From Salegentibacter sp. (GTDB lineage Bacteria; Bacteroidota; Bacteroidia; Flavobacteriales; Flavobacteriaceae): 64,000 bases of DNA. Each line of letters begins with the position of its first letter. Within the stretch, counting starts at the first letter, position 1. A program made the translations under genes and the position numbers. The stretch is taken from the NCBI GenBank assembly GCA_017795085.1, contig CP051246.1:1490514-1554513 (forward strand), written 5' to 3'. The notes under the pieces were generated by a model. It ran no database searches, was not told the DNA's origin, and worked only from the letters and a program-made list of their open reading frames with translations. Shown in pieces: positions 16,694 through 25,741 of the stretch.

Positions 16694-18910
16694 TTGAAGA
16701 ACTACTTTCTTAACATATTTAAATTTTTTAGAAGTGCTGATTTTTCTAAAGCGGTAATTCTAAGTATTTCTATAAGTGTTCCTATACTGGTTTTTGTTTC
16801 TTTAGACCTTATGCCGGTAGGTGTTGCTTTGGCAATGGGATGCTTGTTAGCTTCTCCCAGTGATATTCAGGGGAGTTTTCGCCATAAGGTAATAGGGGTT
16901 TCTTTGGCCGCTTTATTGGCCGGGCTGGCTTCAATGGCAACAGGTTATGCCTCGGTTACTATTTTTGTTTTAGTTCCAATTTTAGCCTTGTTGATGTTTG
17001 GAATATCTTATTTTGCCGTTTTTGGTTTTAGGGCTTCTTTGGTGGCTTTTTCAGGACTTTTTGCCATAGTCTTAAGCTTTGCCAATATTTCAAGCGTACT
17101 TGAAATTTGGGAAAGGGCTTTATTGGTAAGTCTCGGAGGGTTTTGGTACCTTGGCCTAAGTGTACTCCTTCATTTTATTAATCCAAAACGTCCCACGGAA
17201 GAGTTACTTTCAGAAACCATGGAACTTACGGCGCGTTACCTTCAGATAAGGGCAAAATTGTTAAGTGAAAAATCCAGGCGTAAAACACTTAAAAAAGAAC
17301 TATTCCAGCTTCAGGGAGATCTTAATGATAAACATGAAACCCTTCGTGATACCTTAATTAGGTCGCGAGTAAGTTTTGGGAATTCAAATTATGCCAGAAA
17401 GCGGCTGCTGATTTTTATTGAATTGGTAGATATTTTGGAACTGGCCGTGGCTAATCCGGTTGACTACCGCCAGGTTGATGAATTGTTTGCAGAAAATTCA
17501 GAAGACCTGAAAAGAATAAAATCACTTATTGAAAGCCTTGCCGCGCAGCTTGAAGAAATTGCCGCAGCCCTGGAAAAAAGTACCAATTACACCAAAGAAG
17601 AAATTCAGGATTATCTTCAGAAAATAGAATCCGGTTTTACATCTTTTAAAGAGGATTTTGAATTTAATCCTGAATTCAAACAAAATTTTCTTTTACAAAA
17701 CTTGTTTGATTATCTCGATAAACAGGCACAAAAAATCAATACCATTGTTCGTGTTTTATATAATCTGGAAAAGGGTGAGCGAATTTTCCCAAAAAGGGGA
17801 GAGGTGTTAAAATTTATTACTCCGCAGGATTATGATCCTAAAATGCTACTTGAAAACTTTAACTTTAATTCGGTTATTTTCCGACATTCCCTGCGTTTGG
17901 CCATTGTGGTACTTATAGGTTTTTCAATAGGTGCCATTTTTTCACTCGATAATGCGTATTGGATTTTACTTACTATAGTGGTTATTATGCGGCCAAATTA
18001 CGGACTTACAAAAGAGCGTTCTCGCCAAAGAATTATAGGAACGCTAATAGGTGCGGTAATTGCTATTGGTATTATCTTTTTTATTAAAAATGAAGTGGTT
18101 TACGGAATCTTAGGACTGCTAAGCCTTACGCTAGCTTTTTCCCTTATTCAGAAAAATTACAGAACAGCAGCCGTTTTTATTACTCTTAGTATCATATTTA
18201 TTTATGCCCTTTTACAACCCAATGTTTATAATGTTATTCAGTTTCGGGTAATTGATACTATAGTAGGAGCCGGGCTGGCTGCTTTTGGTAATTATGTGTT
18301 ATGGCCCGCCTGGGAAGTAAAGAATATCAAAAATATTGTTTTTGAAAGCCTGAAAGCAAATATTGCCTACCTAAAAGAAATCGATCAATTTTACCATAAG
18401 AAAGGAAAATTACCTATATCTTATAAACTTGCAAGAAAACAAGCATTCCTGGAAACCGGTAATTTAAATACGGCTTTTCAGCGAATGACCCAGGAGCCCA
18501 AATCACAGCAAAAAGACCTGGAAAGAACGTATAAAATAGTTAGTTTAAATCAAACATTTTTAGGGGCACTGGCCTCTCTGGGAACATTTATTAGAAATCA
18601 CGAAACTACCAGTGCTTCGGTTAATTTTGAAATTTTAGTAGCACATATTATTAGCAATCTGGAAAATACCGAGAAATTACTTCAAAACAGTAAACATCTT
18701 ATGCCACCAGATAAAGAGAAGACACGCCAGGCCGGAGAAGCACTGGATAAAACCCTGGATATGCTGTTAAAAACTGAGAAAAAAGATTTTCAGAATGAAA
18801 CCGTGCAGTTAAAATTAAGAGAAGCTCATTTAATTAGAAGTCAATTGAAATGGTTGTTGGAAATTTCTGAAAAAATCCATAAAAATATAGAAAAAGCGGT
18901 TTTTAATTAA
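16694..18910 (+). CDS. FUSC-family (YccS/AaeB-like) inner-membrane protein
   Basis: A 738-residue protein with two membrane blocks (about 18-165 and 400-545), each followed by a long cytoplasmic helical region; this is the YccS/FUSC layout. The repeated motif includes LTIVVIMRPNYGLTKERSRQ followed by RIIGTLIGA. The start is TTG: the N-terminal peptide is basic and short before the first helix, no ATG lies upstream in frame near the -7 box, and the box is 28 nt away. Family members are thought to export aromatic acids or similar compounds; the substrate is unknown. Confidence 0.85.
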   Translation: MKNYFLNIFKFFRSADFSKAVILSISISVPILVFVSLDLMPVGVALAMGCLLASPSDIQGSFRHKVIGVSLAALLAGLASMATGYASVTIFVLVPILALLMFGISYFAVFGFRASLVAFSGLFAIVLSFANISSVLEIWERALLVSLGGFWYLGLSVLLHFINPKRPTEELLSETMELTARYLQIRAKLLSEKSRRKTLKKELFQLQGDLNDKHETLRDTLIRSRVSFGNSNYARKRLLIFIELVDILELAVANPVDYRQVDELFAENSEDLKRIKSLIESLAAQLEEIAAALEKSTNYTKEEIQDYLQKIESGFTSFKEDFEFNPEFKQNFLLQNLFDYLDKQAQKINTIVRVLYNLEKGERIFPKRGEVLKFITPQDYDPKMLLENFNFNSVIFRHSLRLAIVVLIGFSIGAIFSLDNAYWILLTIVVIMRPNYGLTKERSRQRIIGTLIGAVIAIGIIFFIKNEVVYGILGLLSLTLAFSLIQKNYRTAAVFITLSIIFIYALLQPNVYNVIQFRVIDTIVGAGLAAFGNYVLWPAWEVKNIKNIVFESLKANIAYLKEIDQFYHKKGKLPISYKLARKQAFLETGNLNTAFQRMTQEPKSQQKDLERTYKIVSLNQTFLGALASLGTFIRNHETTSASVNFEILVAHIISNLENTEKLLQNSKHLMPPDKEKTRQAGEALDKTLDMLLKTEKKDFQNETVQLKLREAHLIRSQLKWLLEISEKIHKNIEKAVFN

Positions 18911-18926
18911 GGCTTTCCTAATCAGG

Positions 18927-18951
18927 AGATTTCCTTTACATTTGGAAATCT
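18927..18951 (+). promoter_or_regulatory. -7 box enclosed in an 8-bp inverted repeat
   Basis: TACATTTG (18937-18944) is a perfect -7 box, flanked and partly overlapped by AGATTTCC (18927-18934) and GGAAATCT (18944-18951). The ATG follows at 18953, so the leader would be extremely short. The dyad could be an operator or a hairpin. Confidence 0.4.
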
Positions 18952-18952
18952 G

Positions 18953-20818
18953 ATGAAAAAAATTCTCTTTTTATTACTGTTTTGTATATCAATTCCCGTT
19001 TCTGCACAACTCGGGTTTTGTAAAGGCAGTAAGGGTGACCCTATTTTTCAGGAAGATTTTGGAAGTAATTCCGGTTATGGAAATCAATTACCGTCGGGAA
19101 CAACCAACTACACCTATGTGCGGCGCGATCCTGCACCGGGACAATATGCAATTTCAGATATAGTTGGCCAGAATAATACTACCTGGCATCCTTATTTCCC
19201 GGAAACAATTTCAGGGGGTCGGGCTTTATTAATCGATGCAGATTACAATGCCGGAAAATTCTATCAAACCCAAATTTCAGACTTATGTGAAAATACCAGC
19301 TATGAATTTTCTGCCTTTGTGATGAATATTTATGACCGTATGGAAACGATTTGTCCAAATGGGGGAATACCTGTAAATGTAAGGTTTGAAATTTGGGATG
19401 AAAAAGATAAAGAATTACTGGCAGAAGCCAGCACGGGCAATATTCCTTCTACCAGCGCTCCCGAGTGGGAACAATATGCGCTTACTTTTCAGAGTGAACC
19501 CGGACAGGAAACAGTGATTCTAAAAATGTATAATAACGGTATCGGCGGTTGCGGAAATGATTTGGCCATAGACGATATTATTTTTCGTTCTTGCGGTGAT
19601 CTTACTGAAGTAACCACAATTACTGAAGAAACTTCATTTACTATTTGCGAATCCGATGCTCCACAAGCTGTAGAATTAATGGCTACGCCTGATTTCTCTG
19701 CCTATGACAATCATTATTTTCAGTGGCAGGAAAGTGCTGATCATGTGAACTGGGCTGATATTGCCGGGGAAACCGATGAATTTTTTGAAAGTCCACAACT
19801 AAATGAAACCCGCTATTATCGCGTAAAAGTAGCCGAAGATCAAGTTAATCTTGATGATAATTTGTGTAGCACCGTTTCAGAAAGTTTTAAAGTAAGTTTT
19901 GTTGAAAATCCTTCAAAACCGGTGAGTAATGGAGATCTCATAGCTTGTGGTAATGAGAGCTTTCCGGAGTTAAGTGTAAATGTGCAAAGCGATGAATCGG
20001 TAAACTGGTATATCGATGAAACCGGAGGAGTCCCCATTGCAGAAAATACCATAACTTACACTCCTGAAGCGCCAGGTATTTATTATGCCGAAGCAGTAAA
20101 AACAGGATTTGAATGTGGCGGAAGTAAGCGAATCGCAGTTAGTTTTGATGTTGCAGATAATCCCGAAGTTGAAGATGAAGCTTTACAACTTTGCGAGGGT
20201 AGCGAAATTCAGCTTAATGCTGGCGTAGAAGCTGCTGATTACGTTTGGAATACCGGAGAAGATACCCGGGAAATTACTATTTCAGAACCCGGGGAATATT
20301 TAGTAAATGTTACCAATAAAGTAGGTTGCAGCAGTGAGAAAAATATTGTGGTAAATTTGGTGGATATTGCTGGAATTGACGAAATTATTTCCGACGAAAA
20401 CCGGGTAATCATAAAGCCTGAAAATGAAGGCGATTTTGAATATTCCCTCGATGGAATAAATTTTCAAACTAATAATGAGTTTGAGGCTTCCGGAGGAATC
20501 TACACCGCTTATATACGTGATAGGGCAGGTTGTAGTACGATTTCAGAAAAATTCCCGCATATTGTGACACCTAAATTCATTACGCCCAATGGCGATGGTT
20601 ATAATGATACTTTTCAAATACAAGGTTTAAGTTATTTTGATTCATCAGAAATTAGTATTTACGACCGCTACGGAAAATTACTCATTACCGGAAAAGGAGA
20701 ACATTTTAGTTGGGATGGCACTTTCGATAATCGTCAACTCCCTGCTGATGATTATTGGTATGAGGTTAAAATTGAAGGTTTTAAGCCAAGAAAAGGAAAT
20801 TTTACTTTAAAGCATTGA
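18953..20818 (+). CDS. Secreted protein with gliding-motility-type C-terminal domain (type IX secretion, type B)
   Basis: A 621-residue protein with a signal peptide (about 1-18, cleavage after VSA), a jelly-roll-like N-terminal domain (about 25-215) and Ig-like repeats (about 220-530). The last 85 residues fit the CHU_C type B sorting domain: FITPNGDGYNDTF, ISIYDRYGKLL and WDGTFDNRQLPADDYWY. This domain sends proteins through the type IX secretion system to the cell surface or medium. The N-terminal domain may bind carbohydrate, which is inference. The secretion machinery itself is not in the window. The 3' end overlaps the convergent MFS gene by 12 bp. Confidence 0.88.
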   Translation: MKKILFLLLFCISIPVSAQLGFCKGSKGDPIFQEDFGSNSGYGNQLPSGTTNYTYVRRDPAPGQYAISDIVGQNNTTWHPYFPETISGGRALLIDADYNAGKFYQTQISDLCENTSYEFSAFVMNIYDRMETICPNGGIPVNVRFEIWDEKDKELLAEASTGNIPSTSAPEWEQYALTFQSEPGQETVILKMYNNGIGGCGNDLAIDDIIFRSCGDLTEVTTITEETSFTICESDAPQAVELMATPDFSAYDNHYFQWQESADHVNWADIAGETDEFFESPQLNETRYYRVKVAEDQVNLDDNLCSTVSESFKVSFVENPSKPVSNGDLIACGNESFPELSVNVQSDESVNWYIDETGGVPIAENTITYTPEAPGIYYAEAVKTGFECGGSKRIAVSFDVADNPEVEDEALQLCEGSEIQLNAGVEAADYVWNTGEDTREITISEPGEYLVNVTNKVGCSSEKNIVVNLVDIAGIDEIISDENRVIIKPENEGDFEYSLDGINFQTNNEFEASGGIYTAYIRDRAGCSTISEKFPHIVTPKFITPNGDGYNDTFQIQGLSYFDSSEISIYDRYGKLLITGKGEHFSWDGTFDNRQLPADDYWYEVKIEGFKPRKGNFTLKH

Positions 20819-22018
20819 AACCTTTTTTACTTTTTTTATACGCTGAGAATTAATTGTGGCTAATGCCATTGCCCCGAATATTAGCAGAATTATAGTTCTA
20901 AAATCAACACCCTCATCAATTAAAAAACCAACCAATAATGGCCCCAATGCCGTACTAATTACCATAAACATAGTAAAAACGCTGCGTATAGCTCCCATTT
21001 TTGCGGTTCCGTAAAGCTCGGCAATTAAAGAAGTTTTTACAGTTCCCGACATTCCGGTGGTAATTCCTGAAGCAATTAAAAATAAAAGTGCACCAATTAT
21101 ACTATCCATAAAAGCAAAGGGAAGTAATCCTAAATTTAAAGGAATCAGGTAAAGCCTGAATATTTTTTTTGCGGTAAATTTATCAACCCAGGTACCACCA
21201 AGAAGTGAAAACAAAAATCTGGTGATAGCATAAACCGTAAAAAAAGTAGCATAAAGTTGCGCCGACCAGCCTTTATCTTCTACAAAAACATATTGATAGA
21301 AAAATATAGCCGTGTTACTAAAACTCAAAATAAAACTGGCGGGCATCATAATTGAAAAACGTTTATCCTTAATTACTTCTTTATAATCTTTTAAAAGCGA
21401 AATAGCAGAAGGTTTACCGGCCGGTGAAAGCTGCTTATCAAAAGCTATAAGGTTGGTAAATTTTAAACGTATTAAATATGATAATAAAGCAATACCACTA
21501 ATTATAGTAGCCATTCGCCAATCAGAAAAAGCAATTATCGAAGTAATAATTATAGGGAAAACAGCTTCTCCCATAGAATAGCCTAAAGAAGAAACACTTA
21601 AAGCTTTGCCCCGGTTTTTGTCAAAATATTTGGATATTATGGTCATACTAATATGGCTTAGCAAACCCTGCCCGCATAATCGTAAGCCTATTAAGGCAAC
21701 AAAAAGCACTGCAATGTGATAAGATAATCCTAATAAAATACTTGATAATCCAAGACTTATAATGGTAAAAGCAGTAACTTTTTTCACCGGTTTATAATCA
21801 ACAGTATGTCCTACAGTTAACATAACTACCGAAGCAATTACTGTACATCCTGCATAAATGGCACCAAAAGTCCCTTCGGTAATTTCAAATTCTTTTACAA
21901 TTTGAGGTACATAAAGAGAGACTAAAAAAGTTTGTCCAAAACTGGAAAGAAAAGTGAGTAGCCATCCAAAACTTACTTTTTTATAGTTGGTACGTAAAAA
22001 ATAGAAATATTCCTTCAA
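20807..22018 (-). CDS. MFS transporter
   Basis: A 403-residue protein with twelve hydrophobic segments and an N-terminal MFS helix (TFLVSLYVPQIVKEFEITEG). The loop 2-3 region is HTVDYKPVKK, and SKYFDKNRGKALSVSSLGYS holds a further conserved MFS-type motif. Substrate unknown. It is convergent with the type IX-secreted protein gene and overlaps it by 12 bp. A -7 box lies 31 nt upstream of its start. Confidence 0.85.
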   Translation of the reverse strand: MKEYFYFLRTNYKKVSFGWLLTFLSSFGQTFLVSLYVPQIVKEFEITEGTFGAIYAGCTVIASVVMLTVGHTVDYKPVKKVTAFTIISLGLSSILLGLSYHIAVLFVALIGLRLCGQGLLSHISMTIISKYFDKNRGKALSVSSLGYSMGEAVFPIIITSIIAFSDWRMATIISGIALLSYLIRLKFTNLIAFDKQLSPAGKPSAISLLKDYKEVIKDKRFSIMMPASFILSFSNTAIFFYQYVFVEDKGWSAQLYATFFTVYAITRFLFSLLGGTWVDKFTAKKIFRLYLIPLNLGLLPFAFMDSIIGALLFLIASGITTGMSGTVKTSLIAELYGTAKMGAIRSVFTMFMVISTALGPLLVGFLIDEGVDFRTIILLIFGAMALATINSQRIKKVKKVSML

Positions 22019-22048
22019 AACTTAGCTTTCTTCAGAATTAGAAAGTTG

Positions 22049-22056
22049 CAAAGGTA
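22049..22056 (-). promoter_or_regulatory. -7 promoter box (TACCTTTG) for the MFS gene
   Basis: Perfect TAnnTTTG box on the minus strand, 30 nt upstream of the start at 22018. Confidence 0.45.
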
Positions 22057-22284
22057 CGATTATACCTAAAGCTGGAGAATATTTATAAATAGAAAAGCTA
22101 CTCTTTTGTGATGGCTTGAAAAACGTTTTTCTGTCAAAATTATTTTTGGTTTTTTCGGTTTAGAAATTACGTCAATGATAGGTTATTGATTTATAGATGA
22201 AAACTGGTAGACCACTGATTTAACTACTTCATTTAGTATTGAAAGCATTTATGGTATGATAGGTAGATATTTTAGTGTAATGCT

Positions 22285-22292
22285 TACTTTTG
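22285..22292 (+). promoter_or_regulatory. -7 promoter box (TACTTTTG) for cysE-cysM
   Basis: Perfect TAnnTTTG box. It leaves room for the ATG at 22330 but hardly for an alternative TTG at 22300, so it supports the ATG. Confidence 0.45.
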
Positions 22293-22329
22293 AAGAGAAT
22301 TGAAATTATTTTCAAAACAAATTTACAGG

Positions 22330-23127
22330 ATGAATAAACAAACGCTAATAGGCGAAATAAAAAAACGCAAGCAACTTCCCAACCTGAAATTCAGAATCAA
22401 AGAAAAAACGGAAGCTTTTGTAGATAAATTATTTTATACCCTGTTTGATGAAGAGACTGAAGTTGAAAGCAATATTGAAACGCTGGGTAAAGATTTTGAG
22501 GTATTGGCCGATTTGGTCTGCTGGAAGCCTAAAACCCCCTGTCGGGATATCTGGCAGGATTACCTGAATAGTTTGCCCGAAATTTTGGAACAATTAAATG
22601 CAGATGCCAAGGCCATTACTGAAAATGATCCCGCAGCAAATTCTCCTGAAGAAGTATACCTTTCTTATCCGGGGTTTTTTGCCATTGCCATCTATCGACT
22701 CAGCCACGAGTTTTATAAATTCGGACTTCCCCTGGTGCCGCGTTTAATGACCGAATGTGCACATAGCCGTACCGGTACTGATATTAACCCGGGAGCCGAA
22801 ATAGGAGTTCCGTTTTTTATTGACCACGCAACAGGTGTGGTTATTGGCGAAACTGCGATTATAAAAGATAATGTAAAAATATACCAGGGGGTAACCCTGG
22901 GCGCTTTGTATGTAGACCGTAACCTTAGAAACATAAAAAGACATCCCACGATTGAAGAAAATGTAACTATTTATGCTAATGCGACCATTTTAGGTGGAGA
23001 AACCATTATTGGAGCAAACAGCGTAATTGGCGGAAACGTTTGGTTGACTTCTTCGGTTCCAAAGAATTCTATGGTGTCCCATACCCCTCAAATCAATATC
23101 AAAAATAACGAGAAGAATAATGAATGA
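22330..23127 (+). CDS. cysE: Serine O-acetyltransferase
   Basis: A 265-residue protein starting [12 protein letters not shown]. The N-terminal half is helical; the C-terminal half is a left-handed beta-helix of hexapeptide repeats, with the active-site signature [19 protein letters not shown] and the [20 protein letters not shown] segment. The catalytic His/Asp pair is in FIDH. It makes O-acetylserine from serine and acetyl-CoA. The longer N-terminus is typical of the SAT group in Bacteroidota. The 3' end overlaps cysM by 8 bp, fitting a two-gene cysteine operon. Confidence 0.93.
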   Translation: MNKQTLIGEIKKRKQLPNLKFRIKEKTEAFVDKLFYTLFDEETEVESNIETLGKDFEVLADLVCWKPKTPCRDIWQDYLNSLPEILEQLNADAKAITENDPAANSPEEVYLSYPGFFAIAIYRLSHEFYKFGLPLVPRLMTECAHSRTGTDINPGAEIGVPFFIDHATGVVIGETAIIKDNVKIYQGVTLGALYVDRNLRNIKRHPTIEENVTIYANATILGGETIIGANSVIGGNVWLTSSVPKNSMVSHTPQINIKNNEKNNE

Positions 23128-24004
23128 TTCTATATTAGAGTTAATAGGAAATACTCCTTTAGTAAAAGCAAAAACCCTTGTTAAGAACCCAAATGTTTCC
23201 CTTTATTTTAAACTGGAAGGACAAAATCCCGGCGGAAGTGTAAAAGATCGTGCTGCTTATAATATGATTAAAAGTGCCTTAGACCGCGGGGAAATTACTA
23301 AAGAAACCAAGCTTATTGAACCTACAAGTGGAAACACCGGAATTGCCCTGGCAATGATTGCTGGTATCTTTAAATTGGATATCGAACTGGTAATGCCTGA
23401 GAATTCAACTATAGAACGGGTACAGACAATGCGGGCATATGGTGCCACAGTAACTTTGACCGATGCCGATGGCGGCATTGAAGGTGCCCGGGATTACGCA
23501 GAAGACAAACTGAAAAAAGGCGGTTATTATATGTTTAACCAGTTTGGTAATGACGATAACTGGAAAGCACATTACAATACCACTGGTCCTGAAATCTGGA
23601 ATGATACTAAGCATAAAATCACTCATTTTGTGTCTTCTATGGGAACTACCGGAACCATTATGGGTACTTCAAGCTTTTTAAAAGAAAAAAATAAAGCGAT
23701 ACAAATTGTTGGTGTTCAACCGGAAGATGATGCGCGAATTCCAGGTATTAGAAAATGGCCTGAAGCTTATTTACCAAAAATCTTTACTCCTGAAAAAATT
23801 GACCGAATTCTGGAGGTAAATGAAGATGCGGCTCGAAAAATGACTGTGAAACTGGCCAGGGAAGAAGGGATTTTTGCCGGAATGAGCAGCGGGGGTGCAG
23901 CAGCGGCAGCCGTACGACTTTGTAATGAACTGGAAAGCGGCCTGGTAGTTAGTATAGTTTGCGATCGTGGTGATCGCTATCTATCATCAGATTTGTTTGA
24001 TTAA
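23120..24004 (+). CDS. cysM: Cysteine synthase B (O-acetylserine sulfhydrylase)
   Basis: A 294-residue fold-type II PLP enzyme. The PLP lysine is Lys42 in GGSVKDRAA, the substrate loop is [12 protein letters not shown], and the phosphate-binding loop is [29 protein letters not shown] is typical of CysM rather than CysK. It converts O-acetylserine and sulfide (or thiosulfate in CysM) to cysteine. The overlap with cysE and the shared upstream promoter mean substrate production and use are coupled. Confidence 0.93.
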   Translation: MNDSILELIGNTPLVKAKTLVKNPNVSLYFKLEGQNPGGSVKDRAAYNMIKSALDRGEITKETKLIEPTSGNTGIALAMIAGIFKLDIELVMPENSTIERVQTMRAYGATVTLTDADGGIEGARDYAEDKLKKGGYYMFNQFGNDDNWKAHYNTTGPEIWNDTKHKITHFVSSMGTTGTIMGTSSFLKEKNKAIQIVGVQPEDDARIPGIRKWPEAYLPKIFTPEKIDRILEVNEDAARKMTVKLAREEGIFAGMSSGGAAAAAVRLCNELESGLVVSIVCDRGDRYLSSDLFD

Positions 24005-24008
24005 AAGC

Positions 24009-24054
24009 TTAATAAAATATTTCTCGGGGTTTTTCAGGAGAAATATTTTATTAA
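24009..24054 (+). terminator. Long perfect hairpin after cysM
   Basis: Perfect 17-bp stem: 24009-24025 pairs with 24038-24054, with a 12-nt loop. The 3' arm itself is T-rich; no long T run follows. It probably ends the cysE-cysM transcript, or protects its 3' end. Confidence 0.65.
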
Positions 24055-24069
24055 ACCTAAGAAATCAGC

Positions 24070-24077
24070 TATTTTTG
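24070..24077 (+). promoter_or_regulatory. -7 promoter box (TATTTTTG) for the helicase gene
   Basis: Perfect TAnnTTTG box, 26 nt before the ATG at 24104. Confidence 0.5.
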
Positions 24078-24103
24078 CAAAATTCGAGACTTAAAAGAGA
24101 CTA

Positions 24104-25618
24104 ATGGAGGTTGAAACATTTGGAATTGAAGCAAAAAAGGTTGATAAAGAACTTTATGATTATCAACAAAAAGATATAGATAAAATATTTAAGGTAATAG
24201 ATGAGCATCCCGAGCACTATAATTTGCTTTATCAATTACCTACCGGTGGGGGGAAAACGGTTATCTTTTCCCAAATGGTTCGTGAGTACATTCAGCGAAC
24301 ACAAAAGAAAGTACTCATTTTAACTCATCGTATCGAGCTCTGTAAGCAAACCTCCCGTATGCTTACAGATTTTGGTGTGCGTAACAAAATTATTAATAGT
24401 AATGTAAAAGAGTTGCCAGACCAAGAAGATTATATGTGTTTTGTTGCAATGGTAGAGACACTCAATAACCGTCTCAATGATGAAAAGTTGGAGATTGAGG
24501 ATATCGGGATGGTTATTATTGATGAAGCCCATTATAATTCTTTCAGGAAACTTTTTAAATTTTTTGAAAAATGTTTTATCCTTGGGGTTACTGCAACGCC
24601 CTTAAGTTCAAACATTAAACTTCCGATGAAGGACAATTACCGTGAACTTATTGTGGGAGATTCTATTACTTCCTTAATCGATAAAGGTTTTTTGGCCAGA
24701 GCAAATACGTATAGCTATAATGTTGGTTTAACCAGTTTAAAAGTGGGAATGAACGGAGATTATACCGTAAAATCTTCTGAAGAGCTTTATACCAACCTTA
24801 GCATGCAGGAAAAACTCCTCAATGCTTATTACGATCATTCCAGAGGTAAAAAAACCCTTATTTTCAATAATGGTATCAATACTTCTATAGAGGTTTATGA
24901 GACTTTTAAACAAGCCGGTTTACCTATTCGTCACTTAGATAACACTACAAGTAAGCAGGATCGTAAAGAAATTCTAAAGTGGTTTAAACACACGCCAGAT
25001 GCCATTGTAACCTCAGTAAGTATTTTAACCACAGGTTTTGATGAACCCACAGTAGAAACTATTGTACTTAATCGTGCTACTAAATCTTTAACGCTTTATT
25101 TTCAAATGATTGGTCGGGGTTCGCGTGTGCTTCCCGGGAAATCTGAATTTAATGTGATTGATTTGGGGAATAATATGTCCCGTTTTGGCCCCTGGAGTGC
25201 CCCGGTAGACTGGAAACAAATTTTCAGGGCGCCGGATTTCTATTTTGAAAACCTGTTGAGTGATGAGGAAATAGAAAGGGAATTCAAATACGTGATGCCG
25301 CCTGAATTACGTGAGCAATTTGCCAATTCAGAAAATGTAGATTTTGATGTTGAACAAGCCTATGATAAAGTAATTCAAAAGGGGTTAAAATCTAAGGCTG
25401 TTTTAGAATGGTCGTTAGAGCAACATGTAAAGATGTGCGTGGAAAATAGTGAAGATGTCTTTGATGCCCGAATTTTGGCAAAAGAACTTAAAGATGATAT
25501 TGCATCAAGAATTAAACAATATTCGTATTGCATTAGTAAAAGCACCAAAAATTATCGCGATTGGCTGGAAGAAGACTATTCCCGGAAGTTAAGGATGGCG
25601 ATCAATAAAGAATTTTAA
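24104..25618 (+). CDS. SF2 DEAD/DEAH-box helicase (UvrB/SSL2-like)
   Basis: A 504-residue superfamily 2 helicase: Q-like motif YDYQQKDIDKIF, Walker A LPTGGGKT (about 46-52), motif II DEAH at 140-143, motif III GVTATP, motif V SILTTGFDEP and motif VI QMIGRGSR. A C-terminal segment of about 130 residues follows and resembles no domain I know. Such stand-alone helicases are common in Flavobacteriia; they are likely dsDNA translocases in repair or restriction-type processes. No nuclease or methylase is adjacent, so there is no sign of a defence island. Strong terminator at 25625. Confidence 0.88.
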   Translation: MEVETFGIEAKKVDKELYDYQQKDIDKIFKVIDEHPEHYNLLYQLPTGGGKTVIFSQMVREYIQRTQKKVLILTHRIELCKQTSRMLTDFGVRNKIINSNVKELPDQEDYMCFVAMVETLNNRLNDEKLEIEDIGMVIIDEAHYNSFRKLFKFFEKCFILGVTATPLSSNIKLPMKDNYRELIVGDSITSLIDKGFLARANTYSYNVGLTSLKVGMNGDYTVKSSEELYTNLSMQEKLLNAYYDHSRGKKTLIFNNGINTSIEVYETFKQAGLPIRHLDNTTSKQDRKEILKWFKHTPDAIVTSVSILTTGFDEPTVETIVLNRATKSLTLYFQMIGRGSRVLPGKSEFNVIDLGNNMSRFGPWSAPVDWKQIFRAPDFYFENLLSDEEIEREFKYVMPPELREQFANSENVDFDVEQAYDKVIQKGLKSKAVLEWSLEQHVKMCVENSEDVFDARILAKELKDDIASRIKQYSYCISKSTKNYRDWLEEDYSRKLRMAINKEF

Positions 25619-25624
25619 AAATTT

Positions 25625-25660
25625 AGTCCTTCAGGAATAGGAATTCCTGAAGGACTTTTA
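25625..25660 (+). terminator. Rho-independent terminator of the helicase gene
   Basis: Perfect 14-bp stem AGTCCTTCAGGAAT/ATTCCTGAAGGACT (25625-25638 with 25643-25656), 4-nt loop AGGA, then T's. Confidence 0.9.
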
Positions 25661-25741
25661 TTTTATTATCTGTATAGCTAATAATCTTGATTAGCGTCAT
25701 TATGAGCTTGACTCAGAATCTCAAGGTTTGTAGGTTTACAA

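Larger units (their letters stand above)
22019..22329. other. Divergent intergenic region between the MFS gene and cysE
   Basis: No gene is seen in these 311 bp. They hold a minus-strand -7 box near the MFS start and a plus-strand -7 box before cysE; the rest is AT-rich with no clear repeat. Confidence 0.5.

Noticed and set aside
22207..22220. Similarity of GGTAGACCACTGAT to AGTAGACCACCGAT near 8471
   Set aside because: Only a dozen bases match imperfectly with no shared flanks, so it is probably chance.
24104..25618. SF2 helicase as a defence-system gene
   Set aside because: No nuclease, methylase or other defence gene is adjacent; the neighbours are cysteine synthesis and PBP1A genes.
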